64,000 nucleotides of DNA from Bacillota bacterium. Lineage in GTDB: Bacteria > Bacillota > Clostridia > Oscillospirales > Acutalibacteraceae. The position numbers were made by a program, and so were the translations under genes. Within the stretch, counting starts at the first letter, position 1, and every line of letters starts with the position of its first letter. This document shows positions 39,873-50,200 of the stretch, in pieces. The stretch covers positions 1 through 64,000 of the forward strand of contig JAEZGM010000038.1 of NCBI GenBank assembly GCA_023416955.1, read 5' to 3'. The notes under the pieces were generated by a model, which made no database searches, was not told the DNA's origin, and saw nothing but the letters and a program-made list of their open reading frames with translations.

Positions 39873-39930
39873 TCAGTCTGTTCATGTTGAACTGAATTTA
39901 CGCTGACTGTATTCGCGGATTCCGTGTAAG

Positions 39931-39963
39931 GGTGGCCGGAAGCTTTATTTCCGGGCGCCTTTT
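39931..39963 (+). terminator. Attenuator-like hairpin between rpsB and tsf
   Basis: GGTGGCCGGAA (39931-39941) pairs with TTCCGGGCGCC (39949-39959) over 10 of 11 positions, followed by TTTT. Partial termination would lower tsf expression relative to rpsB. Confidence 0.5.
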
Positions 39964-39971
39964 CGGGTCTG

Positions 39972-40005
39972 CTTTTATCGGTCAGTTAGATGTTATTGAT
40001 AAAAG
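39972..40005 (+). promoter_or_regulatory. Leader hairpin upstream of tsf
   Basis: CTTTTATC (39972-39979) and GATAAAAG (39998-40005) are perfect inverted repeats, immediately before the GCGGAGG ribosome site of tsf. Confidence 0.4.
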
Positions 40006-40022
40006 AAGCGGAGGAATAAAGA

Positions 40023-40937
40023 ATGGCTTTTACAGCGAAAGACGTTGCGGAGCTTCGTGAGAAAACCGGATGCGGCATGATGGACTGCAAAAAGGCTCTT
40101 ACAGCTTCCGATGGAGATTTTGAAAAAGCAATCGATTATTTAAGAGAGAAAGGCCTTGCGGCAGCTACCAAGAAGGCGGGACGTATTGCTGCCGAGGGCA
40201 TCGCATATGCAACCATTAACGAAGCCGGCAATGCCGGTGTTGACATTGAAGTGAATGCCGAAACAGATTTTGTTGCGAAGAATGCAGATTTCCAGAATTT
40301 CGTGGACACCTGTGCACAGACCGTTATTGAGCAGAATCCGGCTGATGTCGAGGCCCTGCTCAAGTGTACCGCACACGGTACCGATAAGACCGTTGAAGCT
40401 CTGCTGACAGAGAAGATTCAGGTTATCGGTGAGAACCTCAAAATCCGTCGGTTCCAGCGCCTTGACGGCGTTGTCGCCGCTTACATTCACGCAGGCGGAA
40501 AGATCGGCGTTCTTGTTAAGTTTGACACAACACCGGAAATTGCCGCGACTGAAGAGTTTAAAGAGTACGGCAAAAACATTGCGATGCAGATTGCCGCAAT
40601 CAGCCCGCAGTACCTGAACCGCGACGCTGTTCCGGCGGAAGTAGTCGAGCATGAGAAGACCATTCTCACCGAGCAGATCGTCAACGACGGCAAGCCGGCT
40701 GCAATTGCTGAAAAGATTGTTGTGGGCAGACTTGGCAAATTCTTTAAGGACGTTTGCCTTGTTGATCAGGCTTATGTAAAAGACGGCGATCTGTCCGTTC
40801 AGCAGTATACCGATGCAACTGCCAAGGCACTTGGCGGTTCCATTAAAATTGTTGAATATGTTCGCTTTGAAACAGGCGAGGGGCTTGAGAAGCGCGAAGA
40901 TAATTTTGCCGATGAAGTCGCCGGCATGATTAAATAA
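40023..40937 (+). CDS. tsf: Translation elongation factor Ts
   Basis: 304-residue EF-Ts, the nucleotide exchange factor for EF-Tu. The UBA-like N terminus has VAELREKTGCGMMDCKKAL; the core has the TDFVAKN motif (EVNAETDFVAKNADF) that inserts into EF-Tu, and the two subdomains follow (residues 60-290). A GGAGGAATAAAG site precedes ATG 40023. It ends in a strong terminator and is co-transcribed with rpsB through two intercistronic hairpins. Confidence 0.98.
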   Translation: MAFTAKDVAELREKTGCGMMDCKKALTASDGDFEKAIDYLREKGLAAATKKAGRIAAEGIAYATINEAGNAGVDIEVNAETDFVAKNADFQNFVDTCAQTVIEQNPADVEALLKCTAHGTDKTVEALLTEKIQVIGENLKIRRFQRLDGVVAAYIHAGGKIGVLVKFDTTPEIAATEEFKEYGKNIAMQIAAISPQYLNRDAVPAEVVEHEKTILTEQIVNDGKPAAIAEKIVVGRLGKFFKDVCLVDQAYVKDGDLSVQQYTDATAKALGGSIKIVEYVRFETGEGLEKREDNFADEVAGMIK

Positions 40938-40951
40938 ATTTTGCAAATCAG

Positions 40952-40983
40952 ATAGCGCGGGATTTTTCCTGCGCTATTTTTTT
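40952..40983 (+). terminator. Terminator of rpsB-tsf
   Basis: ATAGCGCGGGA pairs with TCCTGCGCTAT, 4-nt loop, followed by a T run of seven. Confidence 0.9.
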
Positions 40984-41111
40984 GCGCGCATGCCGGATAA
41001 ATGTTACAAAACTATAAATCTTGCCAATGATAAGTATAATTACGGGCGAAAGACTTTACTTTACAAGGGCCTTATTGTAAAATGAAAGAAAATAAAACAG
41101 GGGTGTTGGAT

Positions 41112-41828
41112 TTGCAACCTAAATATAAACGGGTTCTACTGAAGCTGAGCGGTGAATCTCTTGCAGGGGCGGACTCACATGGCATTGATTTTGATACGGT
41201 GCTCAAAATATGCAAACCGATTCAGGAATGCGCGGATATGGGTGTTGAAATCGGAATTGTAGTCGGCGGCGGAAACTTCTGGCGCGGACGCAGCAGCGGC
41301 AAGATGGACAGAACCAGAGCCGACCACATGGGTATGCTGGCAACAACGATCAATGCGCTCGGCGTTGCGGACGCGCTGGAACAGCTCGGTGTGGCAGTTC
41401 GCGTGCAGACTGCGATTGCAATGCAGGAAATTGCGGAGCCCTATATCCGCAACCGTGCCGTGCGCCATCTTGAAAAGGGAAGAGTCGTTGTATTTGGCTG
41501 CGGAACCGGAAATCCGTTTTTTTCGACCGATACCGCGGCGGCGCTGCGTGCGGCGGAAATTGATGCGGATATTATCCTGAAGGCAACAATGGTTGACGGT
41601 GTCTACGACAGTGACCCCAAGAAAAATAAGGATGCTGTAAAATTTGACACGCTGTCGTTTATGGATGTGCTGAACAAAAACCTGCAGGTTATGGACAGCA
41701 CCGCTGCTACTATGTGCAAGGACAATAATATCCCGATTTTGGTCTTTAGCATTGGTGAGCCGGAGAATATCAAGAAAGCCATTTGTGGGGAGTCCATCGG
41801 AACGATTGTGAAGGAGGAGCAGGAATGA
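41112..41828 (+). CDS. pyrH: Uridylate kinase
   Basis: Hexameric UMP kinase of the amino acid kinase family, converting UMP to UDP. The start KYKRVLLKLSGESLAG, GIVVGGGNFWRGR, the RADHMGMLATTINAL segment, and the ATMVDGVYDSDPKKN motif are all typical. I favour TTG 41112, which has AGGGG 8 nt upstream and begins right before QPKYKRV; the longer reading from ATG 41082 adds ten residues without a clear site. A perfect TATAAT lies at 41035-41040 with only a weak -35, so the promoter is uncertain. It overlaps frr by 4 nt (ATGA). Confidence 0.95.
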   Translation: MQPKYKRVLLKLSGESLAGADSHGIDFDTVLKICKPIQECADMGVEIGIVVGGGNFWRGRSSGKMDRTRADHMGMLATTINALGVADALEQLGVAVRVQTAIAMQEIAEPYIRNRAVRHLEKGRVVVFGCGTGNPFFSTDTAAALRAAEIDADIILKATMVDGVYDSDPKKNKDAVKFDTLSFMDVLNKNLQVMDSTAATMCKDNNIPILVFSIGEPENIKKAICGESIGTIVKEEQE

Positions 41829-42379
41829 AAGAAGTATTTGAACACGCCGAAGAGCGTATGAAAAAAAGCGTGGGTGCGCTGGCGGAGGAATTCTCCGCCA
41901 TACGCGCTGGTAGAGCAAATCCCGCCATTCTGGATAAGGTAAAGGTCGATTACTATGGTACGCCTACCTCCATTAACCAGCTTGCTGCAGTGTCCGTTTC
42001 CGAAGCAAGAGTACTGACAATTCAGCCGTGGGATATGTCTGTCTGCCATGCGATTGAAAAAGCCATCCAGACTTCTGACATTGGCATTAACCCGCAGAGC
42101 GACGGTAAGGTAATAAGATTGACATTTCCTCAGCTTACGGAGGATCGTCGCCGTGAATTGGTAAAAGATATTAATAAGCTTGCAGAAGAAGCAAAAATCG
42201 CGATCCGCAATATTCGCCGTGATGCAATGGATAAACTGAAAACAATGAAGAAAAACTCGGAATTAACTGAAGATGATCTAAAGCAAGCGGAAAAGAAAAC
42301 ACAGGATCTGACCGATAAATACTGTAAAGAAATTGATGGCCTTTTTGATAAAAAACAAAAGGAAATCATGGAAATATAG
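41825..42379 (+). CDS. frr: Ribosome recycling factor
   Basis: 184-residue tRNA-shaped factor that splits post-termination ribosomes together with EF-G. The segments AIRAGRANPAILDKVKVDYYG, PTSINQLAAVSV and LTEDRRRELVKDINKLAEEAK are the standard family blocks. ATG 41825 follows GAAGGAGGAGCAGG and overlaps the pyrH stop; an upstream extension of the frame is pyrH shadow. Follows pyrH as in nearly all bacteria. Confidence 0.97.
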   Translation: MKEVFEHAEERMKKSVGALAEEFSAIRAGRANPAILDKVKVDYYGTPTSINQLAAVSVSEARVLTIQPWDMSVCHAIEKAIQTSDIGINPQSDGKVIRLTFPQLTEDRRRELVKDINKLAEEAKIAIRNIRRDAMDKLKTMKKNSELTEDDLKQAEKKTQDLTDKYCKEIDGLFDKKQKEIMEI

Positions 42380-42388
42380 GAATTAATA

Positions 42389-43096
42389 ATGGAAGAAAGC
42401 TTATTGCCTACGCATTTGGGCATTATTATGGACGGCAACGGCCGTTGGGCCGAAAAGCGCGGCTTGCCGCGTACTGCCGGGCACAAGGCGGGAGCCGATG
42501 TGTTTAAAACAATCGTCAGGTATTGCAGTTCCATCGGAATACAATACCTGACGATCTATGCATTTTCTACGGAAAATTGGAAGCGTCCCCGTTATGAAGT
42601 CGGAATGCTGATTAAGCTTTTTCAGCAATATTTGGAAGAGGCACTGCGCGACTTCTTTAACGAGAATATTCTGGTTCGCTTTATAGGCGACACGACCGCT
42701 TTCCCGGAAAGTTTACAAAGACTGATTAGGGACACGGAGGAGACTTCAAAGAGTCATACCGGCATGGTTCTGAATATTGCTCTGAATTACGGCGGACGGG
42801 CTGAGTTGGCCAGAGCAGCGGCATTGCTTGCTCAGGATGTGAAGAATGGTCTTCTGAGTCCCGAACAAGTTACAGAGGAATCACTGGCGGGTAAGCTTTA
42901 TACCGCAGGTCAGCCGGATCCGGATTTGATTATTCGGCCGAGCGGGGAAAATCGGACGTCAAATTTTCTATTGTGGCAGGCTGCGTACTCCGAATATGTA
43001 TTTCTGGACATCCTGTGGCCGGATTTCAAACCCGGTGATTTGGATCGGGCTCTTGAAGCGTATGCCGGCCGGAACAGGCGCTTTGGAGGAATTTAA
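42389..43096 (+). CDS. uppS: Isoprenyl (undecaprenyl) diphosphate synthase
   Basis: 235-residue cis-prenyltransferase that makes undecaprenyl-PP, the lipid carrier for peptidoglycan. The catalytic Asp is in GIIMDGNGRWAEKRGLPR, and YAFSTENWKRP plus the C-terminal PDLIIRPSGENRTSNFLLWQ motif bind diphosphate and magnesium. The Arg-Leu-Ser usual in RxSGExRxSNF is conserved apart from Pro-Ser. ATG 42389 has only a weak site and follows frr by 9 nt. It directly abuts cdsA. Confidence 0.96.
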   Translation: MEESLLPTHLGIIMDGNGRWAEKRGLPRTAGHKAGADVFKTIVRYCSSIGIQYLTIYAFSTENWKRPRYEVGMLIKLFQQYLEEALRDFFNENILVRFIGDTTAFPESLQRLIRDTEETSKSHTGMVLNIALNYGGRAELARAAALLAQDVKNGLLSPEQVTEESLAGKLYTAGQPDPDLIIRPSGENRTSNFLLWQAAYSEYVFLDILWPDFKPGDLDRALEAYAGRNRRFGGI

Positions 43097-43921
43097 TTGA
43101 AAAATCGGATTACCTCGGCAATTACAATCATTCTTTTTTTTGTAGCCGTCGTTATTTTTAACGGCAGTTTTCCGCTTGCGCTGAATATTGCAATTGCCTT
43201 AATATCCGCATTGTCTGTATACGAAATTATCTCGGCGCTTGGACTGTCGAAAAACTATATTTTGCTGGTACCAAGTCTTGTTTTTTCTATTGCGCTTCCG
43301 TTTATTGAACAGCTTCTTATGCTGCAAACCGCATACTTTGCTTATACGGTTGTTATGTTCGGTGCGCTGATCGTCTACCATAAGCTTGTCACATTCCGTG
43401 AGCTTGGCGTGATCTACAGCATGGCGTTGATGATTCCTACTGCGCTGCAGACAATTATTGAAATTCGCAGCAGCGGTGGCGCGCACGGTATGTTTTACGT
43501 AATTATTGCAATTGCTTCTGCCTGGATTGCGGATACCGGCGCATGGCTTTTTGGCACTCTGTTCGGAAAGCATAAGCTGTGTCCCAATATCAGCCCTAAA
43601 AAAACAGTCGAGGGAGTCATCGGCGGTTTTGTGCTGAATATTGCCGCGATGCTTCTTTTCGGTTACTTATTTGAAATCGTCTATTATCAGCGGAGCGTGA
43701 CCGTATCCTTTATCTCCCTCTTAATCATTGCTGTTTGCGGGACGGGAACGGCTATTCTGGGTGACTTGAGTTTTTCGTTGATTAAACGCAGCTGTCATAT
43801 TAAAGATTTCAGTGAAATGATTCCGGGGCACGGCGGTATACTCGACCGGTTTGACAGCGTTATTTTTACCGCTCCGTTTGTATATTTGCTTGTTCAGGTT
43901 ATGCCGATTGTAATAAAATGA
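43097..43921 (+). CDS. cdsA: Phosphatidate cytidylyltransferase
   Basis: 274-residue integral membrane enzyme making CDP-diacylglycerol from phosphatidate and CTP. About eight hydrophobic segments are seen. The C-terminal signature is in GDLSFSLIKRSCHIKDFSEMIPGHGGILDRFDS, with conserved metal-binding Asp residues, and SPKKTVEGVIGG precedes it. It begins at TTG 43097 directly after the uppS stop, probably by coupling (site CTTTGGAGG within uppS). Confidence 0.96.
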   Translation: MKNRITSAITIILFFVAVVIFNGSFPLALNIAIALISALSVYEIISALGLSKNYILLVPSLVFSIALPFIEQLLMLQTAYFAYTVVMFGALIVYHKLVTFRELGVIYSMALMIPTALQTIIEIRSSGGAHGMFYVIIAIASAWIADTGAWLFGTLFGKHKLCPNISPKKTVEGVIGGFVLNIAAMLLFGYLFEIVYYQRSVTVSFISLLIIAVCGTGTAILGDLSFSLIKRSCHIKDFSEMIPGHGGILDRFDSVIFTAPFVYLLVQVMPIVIK

Positions 43922-43959
43922 CACATACCTGCAATAATTCGAATAAATGGTGAATAATA

Positions 43960-45117
43960 ATGAAGAGATCTATTTCCATATTAGGTTCCACAGGCTCTAT
44001 CGGTACACAGACTTTGGACGTTGTCCGCGGTTTGAATCTGCGTGTTTGTGCATTGGCTGCAAATTCCAATATTGCCCTGCTGGAAAACCAAATCAGGGAG
44101 TTCAAACCGCAACTCGTTGCGGTTTTTGACTTAAATGCGGCAAAAAATCTGAAGCTGGCCGTCTCAGACATGCCGGTGAAGATTGTGCAGGGCATGGATG
44201 GCCTGTGCGAAGCCGCAGCTTATCAGGCTGCCGATGCCGTATTAAACTCTGTCGTCGGCATGGTCGGATTGAAGCCGACGCTGGCAGCCATTCACGCAAA
44301 AAAAGATGTTGCGCTGGCAAACAAAGAAACACTGGTGGCCGGCGGAGCACTGGTAATGCATGCTGCAAAGGAATACGGCGTAAACATTTTGCCGGTGGAC
44401 AGCGAACACTCCGCTGTTTTCCAATGCCTGCAGGGCTGCCCGGGTAAAGGAGCGCTCAAGCGTATTATTCTGACGGCTTCCGGCGGGCCTTTCTTCGGCA
44501 AAACCCGTGAGGAGCTGGAATGTGTCACACCGGAACAGGCTCTCAGGCACCCGAACTGGAACATGGGCGCAAAGGTTACGATTGACTCCGCGACCATGAT
44601 GAACAAAGGGCTTGAAATTATGGAGGCTCGCTGGCTGTTCGATGTTGACCCGTCAAACATTGACGTTGTCGTGCACCGCGAAAGCGTCGTGCACTCTATG
44701 ATAGAATATCAGGACAATTCTGTGATTGCCCAGCTTGGTGTGCCGGACATGAGAATTCCCATTCAATACGCGCTGACATGGCCGGAAAGGATGCCCTCCC
44801 CGGTAAAGCAGTTGAGTCTTACGCAGTACGGAAACTTATCTTTTTATGAACCTGACGAAAAAACATTCGAGTGTCTTGCCGTTTGTAAAGAAGCAATCCG
44901 GCGCGGCGGCTTGGCGCCTGCGGCGGCAAACGGCGCGAACGAAGCCGCGGTAAAGTTGTTTTTGGAAAATAAAATTTCGTTTACCGATATCGGCAGGCTG
45001 GTTCGAACCGCAATGGAAAATCAACCGGATGCAGTCGTTGCGTCCGTTGATGATATACTAAATACCGACCAAATCGCGCGTGACACTGTCATGCGGTTGG
45101 CCGGAATGATGAGGTGA
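43960..45117 (+). CDS. dxr: 1-deoxy-D-xylulose-5-phosphate reductoisomerase
   Basis: 385-residue MEP-pathway enzyme that makes 2-C-methyl-D-erythritol 4-phosphate with NADPH. The N-terminal Rossmann motif is ILGSTGSIGTQTL; the metal and substrate region has LPVDSEHSAVFQCLQG and ASGGPF; NWNMGAKVTIDSATMMNKGLE is the usual middle block. C-terminal helices follow at residue 290 on. It supplies isoprenoid units to uppS, and ispG of the same pathway lies just downstream. Confidence 0.97.
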   Translation: MKRSISILGSTGSIGTQTLDVVRGLNLRVCALAANSNIALLENQIREFKPQLVAVFDLNAAKNLKLAVSDMPVKIVQGMDGLCEAAAYQAADAVLNSVVGMVGLKPTLAAIHAKKDVALANKETLVAGGALVMHAAKEYGVNILPVDSEHSAVFQCLQGCPGKGALKRIILTASGGPFFGKTREELECVTPEQALRHPNWNMGAKVTIDSATMMNKGLEIMEARWLFDVDPSNIDVVVHRESVVHSMIEYQDNSVIAQLGVPDMRIPIQYALTWPERMPSPVKQLSLTQYGNLSFYEPDEKTFECLAVCKEAIRRGGLAPAAANGANEAAVKLFLENKISFTDIGRLVRTAMENQPDAVVASVDDILNTDQIARDTVMRLAGMMR

Positions 45118-45125
45118 TTTAAATT

Positions 45126-46193
45126 ATTAATGTAGTTTTAGCAATCATTGCTATTCTTCTGTTTGGATTTATTATTTTTATTCATGAATTCGGCCATTTC
45201 TTTACCGCAAAGCTGTCCGGAATTCGTGTGAATGAGTTTGCAATCGGTATGGGCCCTGCGCTTTTCCACTTTACAAAAGGTGAAACGCAGTATACTCTCC
45301 GTGCTTTCCCAATCGGCGGCTACTGCGCAATGGAAGGGGAAGACGAAGACAGCGAGGACGAGCGCGCGTTCAATAAAAAGCCTATTTGGAAGCGTGTTCT
45401 TGTTGTCGTAATGGGCGCCGTTATGAATGTTCTTCTCGGCTTAATATTGATGATGATCATTCTGGTACAGCAGCCTGCGTTCAACTCCACCACGATTGCG
45501 AAATTCAATGATGGAGCCGCCACGCAGGCTGCGGGCTTACAGGTAGGTGATACGTTTACCAGCGTTGACGGCTACCGGATTTACGGTGACCGTGACCTTA
45601 GCTTTGCCCTTTCCACGGCCAACCCGAATAAAGTTGACCTCCAGATTATTCGTAACGGGAAACCGATGGAATTTAAGGATGTAAAGTTCAACACGAAAAC
45701 AACAGACGGCAAGAAAATCCTCGCGCTCGATTTCTATGTGGAAGCGGTTCCGAAGAATGTGGGAACGCTGATTGTAAAGTCTGGGCAGGATACCGTCTCA
45801 ACCGTGCGCATTGTCTGGTTCAGCCTGGTAGGGCTCGTGAGCGGAAAATTTAGCATGAATGACATTGCGGGCCCTGTTGGGGCCGCTAATGCGATTGGTG
45901 AAGCTGCGAGTATCGGTCTTCAGCAGAGCTTTGTTGCCGCGCTCAACAATATTCTAATGATGATGATGATGATCACCGTCAACCTGGGCGTTGTAAATCT
46001 TCTGCCGTTCCCGGCGCTTGACGGCGGCAGACTGGTATTTCTGATTGTGGAGGGAATCCGCCGTAAGCCGGTTAACCCGAAGTACGAGGGCTGGGTGAAC
46101 GCGGCAGGGTTCTTTGTGCTGATCGGTTTTATGGTGCTCGTCACCTACAGTGATATTTTAAGGTTGGTAACAGGAAAAGGACTGGGGTCATAA
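45126..46193 (+). CDS. rseP: RIP metalloprotease RseP with non-canonical ATT start
   Basis: Site-2 protease of family M50 (RseP/RasP), which cleaves anti-sigma factors and signal peptide remnants within the membrane. Reading from ATT 45126, residues 3-19 are the first membrane helix and HEFGH is at residues 20-24; a PDZ domain follows (about 110-185), and LLPFPALDGGRLVF is the second catalytic motif, followed by the last helices. Between the TAA at 45120 and the HEFGH motif there is no ATG, GTG or TTG in frame, only ATT codons at 45123 and 45126, with GAGGTGAT 8 nt upstream. The first standard start, GTG 45228, would delete the active site. So initiation at ATT (as in infC) is the best reading; a sequence error is the alternative. 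Confidence 0.88.
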   Translation: MNVVLAIIAILLFGFIIFIHEFGHFFTAKLSGIRVNEFAIGMGPALFHFTKGETQYTLRAFPIGGYCAMEGEDEDSEDERAFNKKPIWKRVLVVVMGAVMNVLLGLILMMIILVQQPAFNSTTIAKFNDGAATQAAGLQVGDTFTSVDGYRIYGDRDLSFALSTANPNKVDLQIIRNGKPMEFKDVKFNTKTTDGKKILALDFYVEAVPKNVGTLIVKSGQDTVSTVRIVWFSLVGLVSGKFSMNDIAGPVGAANAIGEAASIGLQQSFVAALNNILMMMMMITVNLGVVNLLPFPALDGGRLVFLIVEGIRRKPVNPKYEGWVNAAGFFVLIGFMVLVTYSDILRLVTGKGLGS

Positions 46194-47236
46194 TGAGAAA
46201 ATCAAGGACAGTTTACGCGGGCGGTGTGCCGATCGGCGGCGGAGCAAAGGTAACGGTTCAGTCCATGCTGAATGTACCGTCAACCGATTTGGAAGGCAGT
46301 GTCAGGCAGGCTGTGGAGCTGGAACAGGCGGGCTGTGAGATTATTCGTGCCGCTATCCCCAATATGGAAGCGGTGAAGCTGATTCCGGCCATAAAAGGTG
46401 CGGTGAAAATTCCGTTGGTTGCCGATATTCATTTTGACTATCGTCTTGCGCTGGAGTCCGTGGCCGCGGGAATTGATAAAATTCGGATTAATCCCGGCAA
46501 CATCGGCTCCGAATCCAGAGTGAAGGCGGTTGCCGATGCCTGCCGGGCTAAAAATATCCCCATTCGCATCGGGGTGAATTCCGGGTCACTGGAAAAGGAA
46601 ATTTTGGCGAAATACGGTGGCCCGACCCCGGAAGCGCTTGTGGAAAGCGCAATGTACCACGCTTCGCTGCTTGAAAAATATGACTTTCATGATATCGTCA
46701 TATCCATTAAATCCTCCGATGTGGACACGATGATATGTGCCTACGAGCTTGCCGCGCAGCGATGTGATTATCCGCTGCATCTTGGTGTTACGGAGGCCGG
46801 TACCGAACGAATGGGACTGTTGAAGTCCGCAATCGGCATCGGTTCCCTTTTGCAGCGCGGCATTGGCGATACCATACGGGTATCGCTGACCGCCGACCCT
46901 GTCTGCGAAGTGGCGGCAGGGTACGACATTTTAAAAGCGCTGAATCTGCAGCAGACAGGAATTCAGTTTGTTTCCTGCCCGACCTGTGGAAGAACGCGGA
47001 TTGATTTAATCGGCATTGCCAATGAAGTGGAACGGCGTCTTGCCGGAAACCCGAAAAATATTAAGGTAGCTGTAATGGGCTGCGCGGTAAACGGCCCGGG
47101 CGAGGCCCGCGAGGCCGATATAGGGATTGCCGGCGGCGACAGTGTGGGACTGATCTTTAAAAAAGGGGAAATTGTTCGAAAAGTTCCCGAGGACGAATTG
47201 GTAGATTGTTTAATGGAAGAGATTGACAAACTGTAA
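46193..47236 (+). CDS. ispG: 4-hydroxy-3-methylbut-2-enyl diphosphate synthase (IspG)
   Basis: 347-residue 4Fe-4S enzyme of the MEP pathway that converts MEcPP to HMBPP. The TIM-barrel part has VQSMLNVPSTD (usual VQSMTNTxT, here altered) and PLVADIHFDYRLAL, INPGNIGS; the cluster cysteines are in VSCPTCGRTRIDL and the GCAVNGPGEA motif. It overlaps the rseP stop by one base (TAATG). In Bacillus proS lies here; in clostridia ispG often follows rseP. Confidence 0.96.
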   Translation: MRKSRTVYAGGVPIGGGAKVTVQSMLNVPSTDLEGSVRQAVELEQAGCEIIRAAIPNMEAVKLIPAIKGAVKIPLVADIHFDYRLALESVAAGIDKIRINPGNIGSESRVKAVADACRAKNIPIRIGVNSGSLEKEILAKYGGPTPEALVESAMYHASLLEKYDFHDIVISIKSSDVDTMICAYELAAQRCDYPLHLGVTEAGTERMGLLKSAIGIGSLLQRGIGDTIRVSLTADPVCEVAAGYDILKALNLQQTGIQFVSCPTCGRTRIDLIGIANEVERRLAGNPKNIKVAVMGCAVNGPGEAREADIGIAGGDSVGLIFKKGEIVRKVPEDELVDCLMEEIDKL

Positions 47237-47250
47237 AGGATGAATACCCC

Positions 47251-50200
47251 GTGAAAACATTTGGTGAATTTTTCGGCAGCTACATAGAGACGGACAGGCT
47301 TCCCGACGCGGTGAGGGGTGGCCTGATTTCACAGCTGCAAATTGACAGCAACAATCGAATTATTACCGCGGAAGTGGCGTTTCCATCTTTGGTGGAACGC
47401 CGCGTGCTTTATGATGTGGAAAATAAGATTGTATCCTGTAAAGACCTGAAGCTTGCCAAGGCAAATATTCTTCCCAAATTCCCATCCGAAAGCTTCTGTG
47501 TGGAATATTACCCCAATCTGGTATTGGAGCTGAAACGGCGGGAAGCCAGCATTAACGGTACTCTCACGGATTCCGCCGCACGAATGGAGAACGATACCCT
47601 GATCATTACGCTGACACATGGCGGACAGGATTTATTGCAGTCCCGCCGTGTGGATCATACAATTTCAAAAATGATTCAGGAAGAGTTCGGCATCCGGCTT
47701 AAAGTGGAATTTGACGGCGTGCTGTCTATTGACAGTAACAGCACGGTTTACATAGAAAAACAGCAGAAGGTACAGGAAAAGAAACAGCGCGAAGCGATCG
47801 TGGAAGAGGTAGAAGGTTATGAGACGAGCCTGAACCGCCAGTACGCGCCGAAGACCATCAGCGTACGAAGCGGCGACATGTTGATGCCAACCATTATTCC
47901 GGAGAGCATCCGCGATCTTTACGGGCGCGCCTCCAAATCGAAGCCGATTCCGATCAGCAGGGTGACACCGGATATCGGAAGCGTCACAATCTGGGGCGAG
48001 ATTTTCTCTATTACAGACAAGCTGACGCGCGATCAGCAGCGTAAGATTTATTCGATCAATATCACCGATTACACCGGCTCCATGACGTTGAAAATCATCG
48101 AAATGACCGCGCAGTGCAAAGCGCTGGATACGCTGAAGCAGGGCATGAGCATCGTGGTGCGCGGCGATGTGGAATATGACAAATACGATCATGAAATCGT
48201 GCTTCGCCCCAAAAGTATCAGTACGGCGGAGCAGGTAAAGGTGGTTGACAAGGCAGATGTAAAGCGTGTGGAGCTTCATCTGCATACGACCATGTCAAGT
48301 ATGGACGGCGTTAATTCTGCCGCCGACCTGATTACGCGTGCTGCCGACTGGGGACACCGGGCAATTGCGATTACCGACCACGGTGTGGCACAGGCGTTTC
48401 CGGAAGCGATGAATACTGCGGAAAGCCTGAAAAAGAAGGGCAAAGAGATTAAGGTTATTTACGGGGTGGAGGCATATTTCGTAAACGACCTGGTTCCCGC
48501 CGTCAAAGGGGAATCCGATGAACCGCTGAACGGAGAATTCATTTCTTTCGATATTGAAACAACGGGGTTAAGCCCCAATAATGACCGCATTACGGAAATC
48601 GGCGCGGTACGAATCCGAAACGGCGAAATCGTAGAAAGCTTTGATACGTTCGTAGACCCGGAGCGCCCGATTCCGTCCAAAATTACGGAGCTGACCGGGA
48701 TTACTGATGAAATGGTGCGCGGGGCGCCCTCCGAAAAGGAAGCAATTGCGTCCTTTTATCAGTTCTGCGGCAAAAATACGGTTCTGCTTGCCCATAACGC
48801 GGAGTTTGATACTTCCTTTATCCGGGTTGCAGCAAAGCGAAACGGCATGGATTTTGATTATACCTATATCGATACGGTTCCGATGTGCCGTTCCATGCTG
48901 AAAGACATTAAGAACTGTAAGCTGGACACGGTTGCAAAATATTTAAAGCTGGATCCGTTCAATCATCACCGTGCCAGTGACGACGCCACGGTTCTGGGTA
49001 AAATTTTTATTAATCTGGTGAACCGGCTTCAGGAGGATATGCAGGCGAAAACGGTGATGGACATTAACTCCTCACTCGCCGGCGGTGACCCGAAAAAAAT
49101 GAGATCCTATCATCAGATTATTCTGGTGAAGAATCAGACCGGCCTGAAAAATCTGTATAGATTGATTTCCAAGGCACATCTGGAGTATTTTTACCGCAAT
49201 CCGCGCATACCCAAAAGCGAACTGATGAAGTACCGCGAGGGATTGTTGATTGGCAGCGCCTGTGAAGCGGGTGAGTTGTACCGCGCAATTGTATCGGCTC
49301 AGCCGTGGGAAACACTCTGCGAAATCGCGAATTTTTACGATTACCTTGAGATTCAGCCGCTGGGAAACAATGAATTCATGGTGCGCGACGGAGCGGTTCC
49401 AAACGAGGAAAAGCTGAAAGAGTTCAACCGTACGATCATTCGGCTTGGCGAAAAATTGAATAAGCCCGTGGTTGCAACCTGTGACGTCCATTTTATGGAC
49501 CCGAAGGATGGGGATTACCGCAGAATTTTGATGGCGGGGCAGGGCTTTACCGATACGGACAATCAGGCGCCGCTTTACCTTCGCACCACGGAGGAAATGC
49601 TGAAGGAATTTGAATACCTCGGAAAAGAAAAAGCCTATGAGGTTGTGGTTAAGAACACCAATCTGATTGCGGATATGACGGAGGAAGTGCGCCCGATTCC
49701 CGAAGGTACGTTCCCTCCTTTCATCGAAGGTGCGGAAGAGCAGCTTACATCAATCACATGGAGCCGCGCGAAAGAAATATACGGCGACCCGCTGCCCGAA
49801 ATTGTACAGAAGCGCCTTGACCGCGAGCTGGGATCCATTACAAAGCACGGATTTTCCATTCTGTACATGACTGCCCAAAAGCTGGTTGCCGATTCGGTGG
49901 AGCATGGTTACCTTGTCGGCTCGCGCGGTTCCGTCGGCTCGTCGTTCGTCGCGAACATGTCCGGTATTTCCGAAGTGAATCCGCTCGAACCGCACTATGT
50001 CTGCCCGAACTGTAAACACAGCGAATTTATTACCGACGGCAGCTACGGCAGCGGCTTTGACCTTCCGCCGAAAAAATGCCCGGCGTGCGGCGCCGATTAC
50101 AACCGCGACGGGCACACCATTCCGTTTGAGACCTTTCTTGGCTTTGATGGTGATAAGACGCCCGATATCGACCTGAATTTTTCCGGCGAATATCAGTCCA

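Noticed and set aside
41004..41040. Strong promoter before pyrH
   Set aside because: The TATAAT at 41035-41040 is perfect, but no -35 box lies at acceptable distance; kept only as a remark in the pyrH entry.
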